Made by a program: the position numbers and the translations under genes
NCBI GenBank assembly: GCA_040218145.1
Contig: JAVJQK010000041.1
Location: forward strand, 53,398-117,397
Source of the DNA: Sandaracinaceae bacterium
GTDB taxonomy: Bacteria; Myxococcota_A; Polyangia; Polyangiales; Sandaracinaceae
Direction of reading: 5' to 3'
DNA: 64,000 bases
Shown here: positions 12,215-20,928 of the stretch, piece after piece
How positions within the stretch are numbered: position 1 is the first letter of the stretch
How the letters are laid out: each line of letters opens with the position of its first letter
The notes under the pieces: generated by a model
The model's input: only the letters and a program-made list of their open reading frames with translations
Databases searched by the model: none
Told to the model about the DNA's origin: nothing

Positions 12215-13194
12215 GCGAGTCGAGCTATCGCGAGGCGATCCGCGCCGCGATGACCCGCGCGATGAACGAGGACCCGCGCGTCTTCCTGATGGGCGAGGAC
12301 GTCGGCCGCTACGGGGGCGCGTTCGCGGTGAGCATGGGCATGCTCGACGAGCTGGGGCCGGAGCGGATCCGGGACACGCCGCTCTCGGAGAGCGCCTTCG
12401 TCGGCGCGGGGATCGGCGCGGCGCTCGGCGGGATGCGACCCATCGTCGAGGTGATGACCGTCAACTTCAGCCTCCTCGCGATGGATCAGATCGTCAACGG
12501 CGCCGCGACGCTCCGGCACATGTCGGGGGGACAGGTCTCCGTGCCCGTCCTGATCCGGATGGCGACCGGGGCGGGCAAGCAGGTCGCGGCGCAGCACTCG
12601 CACAGCTGGGAGGGGTGGTACGCGAGCGTGCCCGGGCTGAAGGTGCTGGCGGCCGGCACCGTGCAAGACGCCTACGACATGGTGCTCGCGGGCCTCGCCG
12701 ACCCGGACCCCGTCGTGCTCTTCGAGACGATGGTGCTCTACGCCTCGAAGGGAGAGCTCGTCGAGGGCGAGGCCCCGGCCGACGTGTGGCGCGCGGCCGT
12801 GCGGCGAGAGGGGAAGGACGTCAGCCTGATCACCTACGGCAGCTCGCTCCCCAAGGTCCTCGAGGCGGCCGCGCGGCTCGAGGAGGAGGGCGTCGACGCG
12901 GAGGTCCTCGATCTCCGCTGCCTGCGCCCGCTCGACACGGAGGCGATCCTCGCCACGGTCACGAAGACCCACCGCGCGGTGGTGGTCGACGAGGGCTGGC
13001 GGAGCGTGAGCCTCGCGGCGGAGGTGATGGCGCGGATCGCGGAGGGCGCCTTCTACGAGCTGGACGCGCCGCTCGAGCGCGTCTGCGCGGCGGAGGTCCC
13101 CATCCCATACCCGAAGCACCTCGAAGACGCGGCCGTCCCGCAGCCGGACGCCATCGTGCACGCGGCCCGCCGCACCCTCGCGCGGGAGCGCTAG
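12211..13194 (+). CDS. pdhB: Pyruvate dehydrogenase E1 component, beta subunit
   Basis: 327 residues. Transketolase-like pyrimidine-binding domain first ([12 protein letters not shown]; the Glu after MG contacts the thiazolium cofactor), then a C-terminal transketolase domain ([19 protein letters not shown]). Together with the alpha subunit it decarboxylates the 2-oxoacid and acylates the lipoyl group of E2. The GTG start overlaps the previous stop. Confidence 0.9.
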   Translation: MSESSYREAIRAAMTRAMNEDPRVFLMGEDVGRYGGAFAVSMGMLDELGPERIRDTPLSESAFVGAGIGAALGGMRPIVEVMTVNFSLLAMDQIVNGAATLRHMSGGQVSVPVLIRMATGAGKQVAAQHSHSWEGWYASVPGLKVLAAGTVQDAYDMVLAGLADPDPVVLFETMVLYASKGELVEGEAPADVWRAAVRREGKDVSLITYGSSLPKVLEAAARLEEEGVDAEVLDLRCLRPLDTEAILATVTKTHRAVVVDEGWRSVSLAAEVMARIAEGAFYELDAPLERVCAAEVPIPYPKHLEDAAVPQPDAIVHAARRTLARER

Positions 13195-13196
13195 CC

Positions 13197-14453
13197 ATGC
13201 AGTTCGTGATGCCATCGCTCGGCGCGGGCATGGAGGAGGGCGTGCTCGCCGCGTGGCGCTGCGCGGTCGGGGACCACGTCGACCGTGGGCAGATCGTGGC
13301 CGAGGTGGAGACCGAGAAGGGGCTCATCGACGTCGAGACCTTTCACGCGGGCACGGTCCGGGCGCTCCTGGTCGAGCCGGGCACGAAGGTGCCGGTGGGG
13401 ACGCCGCTGGCCGAGATCGACGCCGCGGAGAGATCGACGCCCGCGCAGCCGACGGCCTCGGCTTCCCCGAGCCCGGAGACGGTCTCGAGTGAGAGGGCGG
13501 CCGATACAGGAGACGTGCGAGCCACGCCCGGCGCGCGGCAGCTCGCGCGCCGCGAGGGGGTCGACGTCCGGACCGTCGCGCCCAGCGGCAGGCACGGCAC
13601 GGTGACGCGCGAGGACGTCGCCTCCGCCACGCCCCCACCCGGACCGGCGCGCGCGCGGATCTCACCCGCGGCGAGGCGTCGCGCGGAGGCGCTCGGGGTG
13701 GACGTCGCCTCGCTCCGCCCCGGACCCGACGGCGCGGTGCACCTCGAGCAGGTCGAGTCCGCGCCGCCCACGGAGCCGAAGCGCGGAGCGGCCACGGGCA
13801 TGCGCCGCGCCATCGCCTCTGCGATGTCCCGGAGCAAGCGCGAGATCCCGCACTACTACCTGAGCCACACCGTCGACCTCGGGGCTGCGGTCGCGTGGAT
13901 GGAGGCGCGCAACGAGGCGCGTGGGCTCGAGGGGAGGCTCGTCGTGGGCGCCCTCCTGCTCGCGGCGGCGACCCGCGCGCTGAAGAAGGTGCCCGAGCTC
14001 AACGCGCGCTGGACCGGAGAGAGCGCGCCGCCGCTCGAGGGCGTGAACCTCGGCGTGGCCATCGCGCTGCGCGGCGGCGGCCTCGTCGCCCCGGCCCTCG
14101 TCGACGCGCACGCGCTGGATCTCGACGCCCTCATGACGCGGCTGACCGATCTCGTGGAGCGCGCCCGGCGCGGCTCGCTCCGCAGCTCCGAGCTGTCCGC
14201 GCCCACCATCACCGTGACCAGCCTCGGAGATCGCGGCGTCGAGACCGTCTTCGGCGTGATCCATCCGCCACAGGTGGCGATGGTCGGCGTGGGCAAGGTC
14301 GTCTCGCGCCCCTGGGTGGTGGACGGCGACGTGGTGGCGCGCCCCACCGTCACCGTGTCCCTCGCCGCCGATCACCGCGTGAGCGACGGACACCGCGGCG
14401 GGCTCTACCTCGCCGAGATCGAGCGCCTGCTCCTGCACCCGGAGGACCTGTGA
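13197..14453 (+). CDS. pdhC: Dihydrolipoamide acyltransferase (E2)
   Basis: 418 residues. N-terminal lipoyl domain with the lipoylated lysine at K41 (in VETEKGLIDVE), then two segments resembling peripheral-subunit-binding domains (starting near TPGARQLARREGVDV and near ISPAARRRAEALGVDV), then the catalytic domain ending in DHRVSDG (His393, Asp397). Two E1/E3-binding domains are unusual in one E2. No E3 (dihydrolipoamide dehydrogenase) is in the window, so a shared E3 is assumed. Start ATG 13197, two bases after the E1beta stop. Confidence 0.9.
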   Translation: MQFVMPSLGAGMEEGVLAAWRCAVGDHVDRGQIVAEVETEKGLIDVETFHAGTVRALLVEPGTKVPVGTPLAEIDAAERSTPAQPTASASPSPETVSSERAADTGDVRATPGARQLARREGVDVRTVAPSGRHGTVTREDVASATPPPGPARARISPAARRRAEALGVDVASLRPGPDGAVHLEQVESAPPTEPKRGAATGMRRAIASAMSRSKREIPHYYLSHTVDLGAAVAWMEARNEARGLEGRLVVGALLLAAATRALKKVPELNARWTGESAPPLEGVNLGVAIALRGGGLVAPALVDAHALDLDALMTRLTDLVERARRGSLRSSELSAPTITVTSLGDRGVETVFGVIHPPQVAMVGVGKVVSRPWVVDGDVVARPTVTVSLAADHRVSDGHRGGLYLAEIERLLLHPEDL

Positions 14454-14704
14454 CCCGAGACGAGATCGAGCGCGTCTTCACCCGCGCCCTCCTGGACATC
14501 GCGCCCGACGCCGACACGTCGTCCCTCGACCCGGAGGCGAGCCTGCGCGACGAGCTCGACATCGACTCGATGGACCTGCTCGCGCTCGCGCGCCGCCTCC
14601 ACGAGGCGCTCGGCGTGACCATCCCGGAGCGCGACTACGTGCACATCGACTCGCTCCGCGGCGCCGTCGACTACCTCGCGGCCGCGCTCTCCACGCGGGG
14701 ATGA
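14450..14704 (+). CDS. Acyl carrier protein
   Basis: 84 residues, acidic and helical. The phosphopantetheine attachment site is Ser40 in the motif DELDIDSMDLL. The GTG start overlaps the E2 stop and its stop overlaps the following ATG. Standing between an acetyl-CoA-producing complex and a wax ester synthase, it could carry acyl groups for a dedicated lipid; it is not next to any fatty-acid synthase gene, so it is not the housekeeping AcpP. Confidence 0.88.
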   Translation: MTRDEIERVFTRALLDIAPDADTSSLDPEASLRDELDIDSMDLLALARRLHEALGVTIPERDYVHIDSLRGAVDYLAAALSTRG

Positions 14705-15282
14705 CGACCCGGGGAGCGTTCGTCCCCGCCGCCTGCCTGTTCGTCTACCTCGCGGCGTGGATCGGACTGGCCATCGAGCCTCGCTCGCGCGCGACGTGGG
14801 CGCTCGAGAACGTCCTCTCCCTCGCGGCGGTGATCACGCTCGTCGCCACGCACCGACGCTTCCGCTTCTCCGACCGCGCGTATGTGGAGGCCACCGCCCT
14901 CCTCCTGCTGCACACCGTGGGCAGCCACTACGAGTACTCGCACGTCCCTGCCGGCGACTGGCTTCGCGACGCCCTCGCGCTCTCCCGCAACCACTACGAC
15001 CGGCTCGTGCACTTCGCGTTCGGGCTCCTCGCCCATCGCGGCTGCGCGGAGCTGACGCGGCGCGCCTCGCCCGCCGCCTGGCGCGTCGTCCCCGTGGCCA
15101 TCCTCGTCGCGGTGTCCGCGCTCTACGAGATCGTCGAATGGCTGGCGGCGATCACCGTCGACCCTGCGGCCGGGACGGCGTTCGTCGGGGTGCAGGGAGA
15201 TCCCTGGGACGCGCAGAAGGACATGGCGCTCGCGGCGCTCGGCGCGGTGGCCGCGGCGATCGCCCAGCGTCGCGCCGAATGA
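14701..15282 (+). CDS. YjdF-like (DUF2238) inner-membrane protein
   Basis: 193 residues with about six hydrophobic segments. Family hallmarks are NHYDRLVHFAFGLL, ALYEIVEW and GDPWDAQKDM. The function is not established. It is translationally coupled to the ACP gene (ATGA overlap) and precedes the wax ester synthase gene, so a role in the same membrane or lipid process is possible but unproven. Confidence 0.85.
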   Translation: MTTRGAFVPAACLFVYLAAWIGLAIEPRSRATWALENVLSLAAVITLVATHRRFRFSDRAYVEATALLLLHTVGSHYEYSHVPAGDWLRDALALSRNHYDRLVHFAFGLLAHRGCAELTRRASPAAWRVVPVAILVAVSALYEIVEWLAAITVDPAAGTAFVGVQGDPWDAQKDMALAALGAVAAAIAQRRAE

Positions 15283-15315
15283 CCAGCTACGCATGGCCTC
15301 ACCCTCGCCCGTGCG

Positions 15316-15321
15316 TACACC
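15316..15321 (+). promoter_or_regulatory. Putative -10 element of the WS/DGAT gene
   Basis: TACACC eight bases before the ATG at 15330. It supports an internal promoter and the choice of 15330 over the ATG at 15279. Confidence 0.3.
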
Positions 15322-15329
15322 GTCGTGGG

Positions 15330-16667
15330 ATGGGACGACTCTCCGACGTCGACCGCGCGTGGCTGCGCATGGAGCATCCGGCCAACCTGATGATGGTGAC
15401 CGGCGTGCTCACCTTCGACGCGCCGCTCGACATGGACCGCCTGCGCGAGACGCTGGAGGCGAGGCTCGCGCTCTTCCCGCGGTTTCGTCAGCGGATCGAG
15501 GGGCGCCGCTGGGTGGACGTGGAGGGCTTCGCGCTCGGCGATCACCTGCACCACATCCCGCTGCCGCCGCCCGCGGATCGCGCGCTGCTGCGGCGGCGGA
15601 TCGGCGCGCTGATCTCGACGCCCCTCGACCCCGACGGGCCGCTCTGGCGGTTGACGGTCCTGGAGAACCCGGACGGTCGGACGGTGCTGGTCGCGCGCAT
15701 CCACCACTGCATCGCGGACGGCTTCGCGCTCATGTTCGTCTTGCTCGGGCTGACCGACGCGGGGCCGGATGCGGAGCCACGCCGGACATCGAGCGAGGAG
15801 CCGCCCCGCCGCGGCTCCCCGCTGCGCCGCGCGCTCCAGGCCCTGCGGCGGGCCTCCGGAGACGCCCTGCGCGCGCGCGCCGTCGAGATGAGCGGCGATC
15901 TCTGGCGTCTGCTCACCCTCTCGAGTCAGCCGCGGACCCGGCTCCGCGGACGGCTGGGCCCGAGCAAGCGCGCGGCGTGGTCGGCGCCCGTGCCGCTCTC
16001 CGAGGTCAAGGCCATCGGCCGGGCGCTGGGCGGCACGGTGAACGACGTCCTGATGACGGCGGTGGCCGGCGCGTTCCGGCGCTACCTGATCGCCCACGGA
16101 GAGGATCCAGCCGAGCTTCGCTGCGCCGTCCCGGTGAACCTGCGCCGCCCCTCCGAGATGCGTCGCCTCGGCAACCACTTCGGGCTGGTCTTCGTGGAGC
16201 TCCCGCTCCAGCTCGCGACGCCGGGCGCGCGCTTCGACGCGCTGAAGCGGCACATGGATCGGCTCAAGCGCAGCCCCGAGGCCCTCGTGCTCTGGCAGGT
16301 GATGCGCATCACGGGCGCGGCGCCGCGTCTCTTCGAGGACCTCGTGGTGCGGATCCTCGGCGCCAAGACCTCGATGGTGCTCACCAACGTGCCCGGGCCG
16401 CGCGAGCCGCGCTACCTCGCGGGGGAGCGCATCCAGACGATCATGTTCTGGGTGCCGCAGGCCGGCCGCGTCGGGCTCGGGGTGAGCATCTTCAGCTACG
16501 CGGGCCAGGTCCGGCTCGGGCTGAGCGTCGACGCGCGGCTGGTGCACGATCCGGAGCGCGTGCTCGAGGCGTTCGAGTCCGAGCTCGAGGCGCTGGCCGA
16601 GCTCGGCGGCGCCGTCATCGGCTCGGACCCAGCCGGCCCCACCGCACCGTCTCCGCCGCCCCGCTGA
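15330..16667 (+). CDS. Wax ester synthase / diacylglycerol acyltransferase (WS/DGAT)
   Basis: 445 residues. Bifunctional acyltransferase that makes wax esters or triacylglycerol from acyl-CoA. The catalytic motif HHxxxDG is HHCIADG at residues 125-131; the C-terminal domain shows GNHFGLVFVELPL and NVPGP. ATG 15330 gives the usual short N-terminus (LSDVDRAWLRMEHP); an in-frame ATG at 15279 overlapping the previous stop would add 17 residues of Pro/His-rich sequence. As the last gene after acetate activation and PDH, it suggests carbon storage as neutral lipid. The 3' end overlaps convergent tolB by 53 nt. Confidence 0.9.
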   Translation: MGRLSDVDRAWLRMEHPANLMMVTGVLTFDAPLDMDRLRETLEARLALFPRFRQRIEGRRWVDVEGFALGDHLHHIPLPPPADRALLRRRIGALISTPLDPDGPLWRLTVLENPDGRTVLVARIHHCIADGFALMFVLLGLTDAGPDAEPRRTSSEEPPRRGSPLRRALQALRRASGDALRARAVEMSGDLWRLLTLSSQPRTRLRGRLGPSKRAAWSAPVPLSEVKAIGRALGGTVNDVLMTAVAGAFRRYLIAHGEDPAELRCAVPVNLRRPSEMRRLGNHFGLVFVELPLQLATPGARFDALKRHMDRLKRSPEALVLWQVMRITGAAPRLFEDLVVRILGAKTSMVLTNVPGPREPRYLAGERIQTIMFWVPQAGRVGLGVSIFSYAGQVRLGLSVDARLVHDPERVLEAFESELEALAELGGAVIGSDPAGPTAPSPPPR

Positions 16668-17820
16668 CGATGCGCCGTCGTCGTCGGCCGTCGAGGCTGG
16701 AGAGCCACAGGCCTCCCTCTCCGACGTACGCGATCAGCCGGCAGTCGGGGGAGAACGCAGGGTCCTTGTAGCGGCCTGGAGGAGACACGCGGCGCGTCTC
16801 GCCGGACTCGAGGTCGAGGGTCCACACGCTGCTCCCGCGCTCGACCTGGGTGAACGCGAGGAGGCGGCGTTCGGGATCCGGGCACCAGGTCGGAGTCTGG
16901 TTCTGACTGGAGGGCTGCTCGATGTGGTCGGGGTGCAGGGCGTCCGCGCCGAGCACGTGGATCTGCGGGGTGCCGCTCCGGTTCGAGATGAAGGCGAGCT
17001 CGCCGCGCGCGCTGCACGTCGGGCTGACGTCGATGCCCGGGTGGAACGTCAGGCGCGACGTCTGCGTCCCGTCGAGGCTCGCCTGGTAGATCTCCGAGTC
17101 CCCTGACGGCGTCGCCGCGTAGGCGATCCCGTCGCCGCAGGGCGTGACGCCCATGGTCAGGCCGTCGCCCCCGAGGAGCGGCGCTTCGTCGAGCCCCGCG
17201 CGGGTGAGGAAGAGCCCGGTGCGGTCGACGATGGAGTACCAGACGTCGCCGTGAGCGAGCGCGGGCAGCATCGCGATGTGGCGCCCGCTCGAGACGCGGA
17301 CGAGGTCGCGGCCGTCCACGCCGACGCGCCAGACGTCCTTGCGGCGACGCCCCGCGCGGCGCGCGAAGACGAGTGTGGAGTCGAACCCACCGGCGCGCCC
17401 GGTCAGCTGCTCGAGCACGCGGTCGGAGCTCCGGTGGGCGGCGAGCCGGAGCTCGCTCGTCTCGTTGACGGGTCCGAGCGGATGCACGGTCTCGTCGAGG
17501 ACCTGCTCGCCCGACATCAGCCGGACGCGCAGCTGGCGCTGACCTTCGATCATCTCGGCCGCGGCGACGAGCCGGAGCGGGCTGCGCGCGGCGACGGTCA
17601 CGTCGGCGATGAGGCGAAGGTCACCTCGCACCAGCTCGGCCCACGGCCGCGCGCCAGGGTTGAGGGCTTCGATGGCCAGCCGGGCAGGCCCCGACGGAGC
17701 CGGACGCACGACCGCGGGGAGAGGAGGCGCGGGCGTGGGCGGCTCCGTCGGGGGCTGCCCCCCGGCGCTCGCCGCCGTCGAACAGACGGCGACGAACAGG
17801 AGAGCGGCGAAGGTCTTCAA
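16615..17820 (-). CDS. tolB: TolB-like periplasmic beta-propeller protein
   Basis: 401 residues. Signal peptide (about 1-19, ending TAASA), a TolB N-terminal-like domain, then WD40-like propeller repeats (SGDSEIYQASLDG, RSGTPQIHVLGAD, DPAFSPDCRLIAYV). Part of the Tol-Pal system linking outer membrane and peptidoglycan. The start is TTG at 17820, forming a TTGA overlap with the pal stop. The pal-tolB order is reversed relative to E. coli and tolQRA are not present nearby. Confidence 0.85.
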   Translation of the reverse strand: MKTFAALLFVAVCSTAASAGGQPPTEPPTPAPPLPAVVRPAPSGPARLAIEALNPGARPWAELVRGDLRLIADVTVAARSPLRLVAAAEMIEGQRQLRVRLMSGEQVLDETVHPLGPVNETSELRLAAHRSSDRVLEQLTGRAGGFDSTLVFARRAGRRRKDVWRVGVDGRDLVRVSSGRHIAMLPALAHGDVWYSIVDRTGLFLTRAGLDEAPLLGGDGLTMGVTPCGDGIAYAATPSGDSEIYQASLDGTQTSRLTFHPGIDVSPTCSARGELAFISNRSGTPQIHVLGADALHPDHIEQPSSQNQTPTWCPDPERRLLAFTQVERGSSVWTLDLESGETRRVSPPGRYKDPAFSPDCRLIAYVGEGGLWLSSLDGRRRRRIVSGAAETVRWGRLGPSR

Positions 17821-18308
17821 CGAACCTCGATGTCCGCGCGACGGTCACGGGTCCAGCCGCTCTCGTCGTCACCCGAGGCGTACTCCTCGCCCACCGAGTG
17901 GACCTGCATGCGGCTGCCCTCGACGCCGAGGTTGCCCATGTACTGGCTGACGGTGCGGGCGCGGCGGTCGCCGAGCGCGAGGTTGTACTCCTCGGTGCCG
18001 CGGGGGTCGGTCATGCCGGTGACGGCGGCCTGGCCCTGACGGCGCTGGAGACAGCTGGCGTTGTTCTCGAGCGCGCTGCGGGCGCTGCCGTCGAGCTCGC
18101 TCGAGTCGTACGCGAAGTACACGGCCTGAACCTGGCAGTTGCCGTTGGCGAGGTCGTCACCGCCGCTGGTCGAGCCGCGGCGTCCACGCTGGTCACTTCC
18201 GGTCAGCGCGTCGCCGCCGTTCTGGGCGTCGGCGTTCTGCGACGAGCCACAGCCGATCAGGAGCGCGGTGCAGAGAGCGAGCGTGGAAGCAATGCGAGTG
18301 CGGGTCAT
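17817..18308 (-). CDS. pal: Peptidoglycan-associated lipoprotein Pal (OmpA-like)
   Basis: 163 residues. Lipoprotein signal with lipobox LLIGC, a short Gly/Ser-rich linker, then an OmpA-C domain whose peptidoglycan-binding segment TDPRGTEEYNLALGDRRA keeps the key Asp and Arg. ATG 18308 was chosen over an upstream ATG because a strong GGAGG site lies six bases before it. It is co-transcribed with tolB. Confidence 0.92.
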   Translation of the reverse strand: MTRTRIASTLALCTALLIGCGSSQNADAQNGGDALTGSDQRGRRGSTSGGDDLANGNCQVQAVYFAYDSSELDGSARSALENNASCLQRRQGQAAVTGMTDPRGTEEYNLALGDRRARTVSQYMGNLGVEGSRMQVHSVGEEYASGDDESGWTRDRRADIEVR

Positions 18309-18412
18309 GTTCTCCTCCGACCGGGACCATCGCCCGGCGTCTTTCAGGAACCCATTGAGCACTCTGCGTGCCAACCTCGCGCCGTCGTGAACCGGGCTTC
18401 GTCGTCGCTGGA

Positions 18413-18459
18413 GGGGGCGAAATGCCCCCCGCCCTCGGGGCAGGGGGCACGTTGCCCCC
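18413..18459. terminator. Two consecutive GC-rich hairpins
   Basis: GGGGGC/GCCCCC arms (18413-18418, 18424-18429) and GGGGGCA/TGCCCCC arms (18443-18449, 18453-18459). They lie just downstream of the stop of the receiver gene (minus strand), so they probably terminate it; no T-run follows. Confidence 0.5.
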
Positions 18460-18476
18460 GCCTCGGCGAGAGGGGC

Positions 18477-18881
18477 TCAGAGGCGGAGCAGGTTCATCGC
18501 GACGGTGCGCAGGTCGTCCAGATCGAACGGCTTGCTCAACACGTGCACCACCCCGAGCCGGGCCGCGCTCTCGAACGTGGCCGCGTCGGCGAACGCGGAC
18601 ACCAGGATGACCCGCACGTGCGAGCCGGCTGCGCGGAGCCCGGCCACCAGCTGCAGCCCGTCGAGGTGCGGCATGCGCACGTCCGAGACGATCAGGTCGG
18701 GCTCGCGCCCGCCGCGCAGGGACTCCGCCAAGAGCCGGGCGAGCCCGTCCCCGTCGGCCGCGGCGATCACGTCATAGCCGTCGCGACGCAGGGCGCGCGT
18801 CACGAGGCGGCGCATCTCTTCGTCGTCTTCGGCGACGAGCACGAGGGGAGGGGCGGGGCGGAAGGCAGGGGCGGCGGTCAT
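18477..18881 (-). CDS. Stand-alone receiver-domain response regulator
   Basis: 134 residues, only a CheY-like receiver domain: acidic pair EDD (18-20), phospho-acceptor Asp67 in VSDVRMP, and Lys117 in LSKPFD. No output domain, so it acts by protein contact or phospho-relay. ATG 18881 skips an upstream extension that would be Gly/Pro-rich. No adjacent kinase; the nearest are the kinase at 20925-22289 and its NtrC partner. Confidence 0.85.
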   Translation of the reverse strand: MTAAPAFRPAPPLVLVAEDDEEMRRLVTRALRRDGYDVIAAADGDGLARLLAESLRGGREPDLIVSDVRMPHLDGLQLVAGLRAAGSHVRVILVSAFADAATFESAARLGVVHVLSKPFDLDDLRTVAMNLLRL

Positions 18882-18974
18882 GCTGCGGACATGCAATCCA
18901 GCGATGCCAACTCTCGAGGGGGGCGGCCCCCCACGCGCACTCGCTGGCACGGCGTTCGCTCAGCCGCCTGCATC

Positions 18975-19361
18975 ATGTACGTCGAACCTCGTGACCTGCT
19001 TCGTCCCACCGAGCGCAACCGCTGGCGAGCCTCCTTCGGAGAGCTCTTCGGCGGGGCGCTCTCGGTCGGCCTCGTCGTCGCGCTGGCCTTCGCCCCCTCG
19101 GCGGTGAGGAGAGCGCCCACGCCCGAGCGCGTCACGGTCCCCGTCTCGGCGCGCGCGAAGATCGATCCCACGCCGACCCCGGTGGAGGCGCCGGCCGGTC
19201 TCGACCTCCCGGACGAGCCCGCCCTCGAGTCGCCAGCCCGCGTGTCGCCCGCGCCGGAGGCACGCCGCCGTCGTCGCGCTCGCCCCGCGCGCGCTCGCTC
19301 CGATCAGCCCGGCCTGGACGACGTCCTGCGCTCGGCGAGAGAGCTCTCCGACGGCTCCTGA
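18975..19361 (+). CDS. Hypothetical single-pass membrane protein
   Basis: 128 residues. A basic N-terminus, one transmembrane helix (about 24-42: LFGGALSVGLVVALAF), a Pro/Glu-rich stretch and an Arg-rich patch (RRRRRARPARARS). I recognise no family. It is divergent from the receiver gene and no clear Shine-Dalgarno is visible; the start is uncertain. Confidence 0.5.
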   Translation: MYVEPRDLLRPTERNRWRASFGELFGGALSVGLVVALAFAPSAVRRAPTPERVTVPVSARAKIDPTPTPVEAPAGLDLPDEPALESPARVSPAPEARRRRRARPARARSDQPGLDDVLRSARELSDGS

Positions 19362-19404
19362 GCCTTGGCCCGGCGGGTGCAGTGTTCGAGGTCAGCCCCG
19401 CGCG

Positions 19405-19548
19405 CTGGACGCGGGCGCCGACGTCCTCGCCAAGCCCTTCGACCTCGACGAGCTGTGCGGGCGTGTCGCGGAGATGCTCCGAGAGCTCGACCCGTTCGGG
19501 ACGATGGCGCACGACGGATACGGGCCGATCCGCCGCCGCGGTCCGTGA
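19405..19548 (+). pseudogene. C-terminal fragment of a receiver domain
   Basis: In frame from 19405 the sequence encodes LDAGADVLAKPFDLDEL followed by a helix, i.e. the end of a CheY-like receiver with its conserved Lys. The phospho-acceptor half and any start codon are absent, and the reading frame loses similarity upstream. It looks like the relic of a deleted response-regulator gene between 19361 and the convergent NtrC-type gene. Confidence 0.55.
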
Positions 19549-19551
19549 GAC

Positions 19552-20928
19552 TCAGGTCTCGTCGTCCGCGCCGCCGTGGCCCCAGCGCTCGAGCTTGCGG
19601 TAGAGCGTCTTGCGATCGAGCCCGAGCACCTTGGCGGCCTGGCCCCGTCGGCCGCCCACCGCCTCGAGCACGCGCAAGATGTAGCGGCGCTCGACCTGCT
19701 CGAGCGGCACCAGCTCGCCCGGGTCGTCCGTCGAGACGAGCACGTCGCGCCTCGGCTCGTAGTCCTGCAGGCGAGGCGGGAGGTCGTCGACCGTGATGAG
19801 CTCGTAGCGCGCCATCGCCACCGCCCGCTCGACGCAGTTGACCAGCTCTCGCACGTTGCCGGGCCAGCGGTAGCGCAAGAGCAGGCGCGCGGCCTCGGCA
19901 TCGATCCCCGTGATGTCCTTGTTCGCCCTCGCCGCCGCGTCCGTCAGCAGGCCGTGCGCGATCTTCAGCACGTCCGCCCCGCGCGCGCGCAGCGGCGGGA
20001 CCTCCAGCTCGATCACCGCGAGGCGGAAGTAGAGGTCCTCCCGGAAGGCGCCGCGCTCCACCGACGCCACGAGATCGCGGTTGGTGGCGGCGACGATGCG
20101 CGCGTCGAAGGGGATCTCGGAGTCCGCGCCGACGGGGCGCACGGTGCGCTCCTGGAGGGCGCGCAGGAGCTTGGCCTGCATGCTCGCGGGCATCTCGCCC
20201 ACCTCGTCCAGGAACAGCGTGCCGCCGTGCGCTTGCACGAAGAGGCCGCTCCGCGCGCTGCGCGCGTCCGTGAAGGCGCCCTTGGCGTGCCCGAACAGCT
20301 CGCTCTCGAGGAGGCTCTCGGGCAGCGCGGCCACGTTCACCGCCACGAACGAGCCCCGCGCCCGCGGGCTCTGATCGTGGAGCGCCCGCGCGACGAGCTC
20401 CTTGCCGACGCCGCTCTCACCCGTGATGAGCACGGTGGCGTCGGCCGGCGCGACCCGCGCGATGGTGTCGAGCACCCGCCGCATGGCGGGGCTGTCGCCG
20501 ATGAGGCCGGCGCTGTGCTTCGAGGGGCTCTCCGCGCGCAGGCGGGTGAGCTCTCCGCGCAGCTGGCTCAGCTCCACCGCGCGCCGCAGCGCGTGCTCGG
20601 CGAGGTCGAGGTCCAGCGGCTTCTGCAGGAAGTCGTACGCGCCGCGCCGGATCGCCTCGACCGCCGTCTCGAGCGAGCCGAAGGCGGTGAGCAGGATGAC
20701 CGGGAGGTGAGGGTGGCCCGCGCGGATGCGCTCGCAGAGCTCGAGCCCGGTCATGGGCCGCATCGACACGTCGGTGATCACCGCGTCCACCGGCTGGGCG
20801 TCGAGCGCCTCGAGCGCGGCGAGGCCCGATCGCGCGGTCTGCACGTCGAAGCCGCGCTTCTTCAGGCCTCGCTCGAAGGTCGTCAGCAGGGCCTCGTCGT
20901 CGTCGACCAGCAGCAGCCGCGCGCTCAT
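19552..20928 (-). CDS. Sigma-54-dependent response regulator (NtrC family)
   Basis: 458 residues: receiver (1-120; Asp53), AAA+ domain with Walker A GESGVGKE (from 170) and Walker B GGTLFLDEVGEM, and a C-terminal Fis-type helix-turn-helix (GQAAKVLGLDRKTLYRKL). The sigma-54-contacting loop reads GAFTDA (217-222) instead of GAFTGA. The ATG overlaps the stop of the kinase gene (ATGA), so it is the cognate partner of the kinase at 20925. Target genes are not identifiable here. Confidence 0.93.
   Translation of the reverse strand: MSARLLLVDDDEALLTTFERGLKKRGFDVQTARSGLAALEALDAQPVDAVITDVSMRPMTGLELCERIRAGHPHLPVILLTAFGSLETAVEAIRRGAYDFLQKPLDLDLAEHALRRAVELSQLRGELTRLRAESPSKHSAGLIGDSPAMRRVLDTIARVAPADATVLITGESGVGKELVARALHDQSPRARGSFVAVNVAALPESLLESELFGHAKGAFTDARSARSGLFVQAHGGTLFLDEVGEMPASMQAKLLRALQERTVRPVGADSEIPFDARIVAATNRDLVASVERGAFREDLYFRLAVIELEVPPLRARGADVLKIAHGLLTDAAARANKDITGIDAEAARLLLRYRWPGNVRELVNCVERAVAMARYELITVDDLPPRLQDYEPRRDVLVSTDDPGELVPLEQVERRYILRVLEAVGGRRGQAAKVLGLDRKTLYRKLERWGHGGADDET

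Noticed and set aside
14450..14704. Polyketide or non-ribosomal peptide module
   Set aside because: A lone ACP with no ketosynthase, adenylation or condensation domain nearby.
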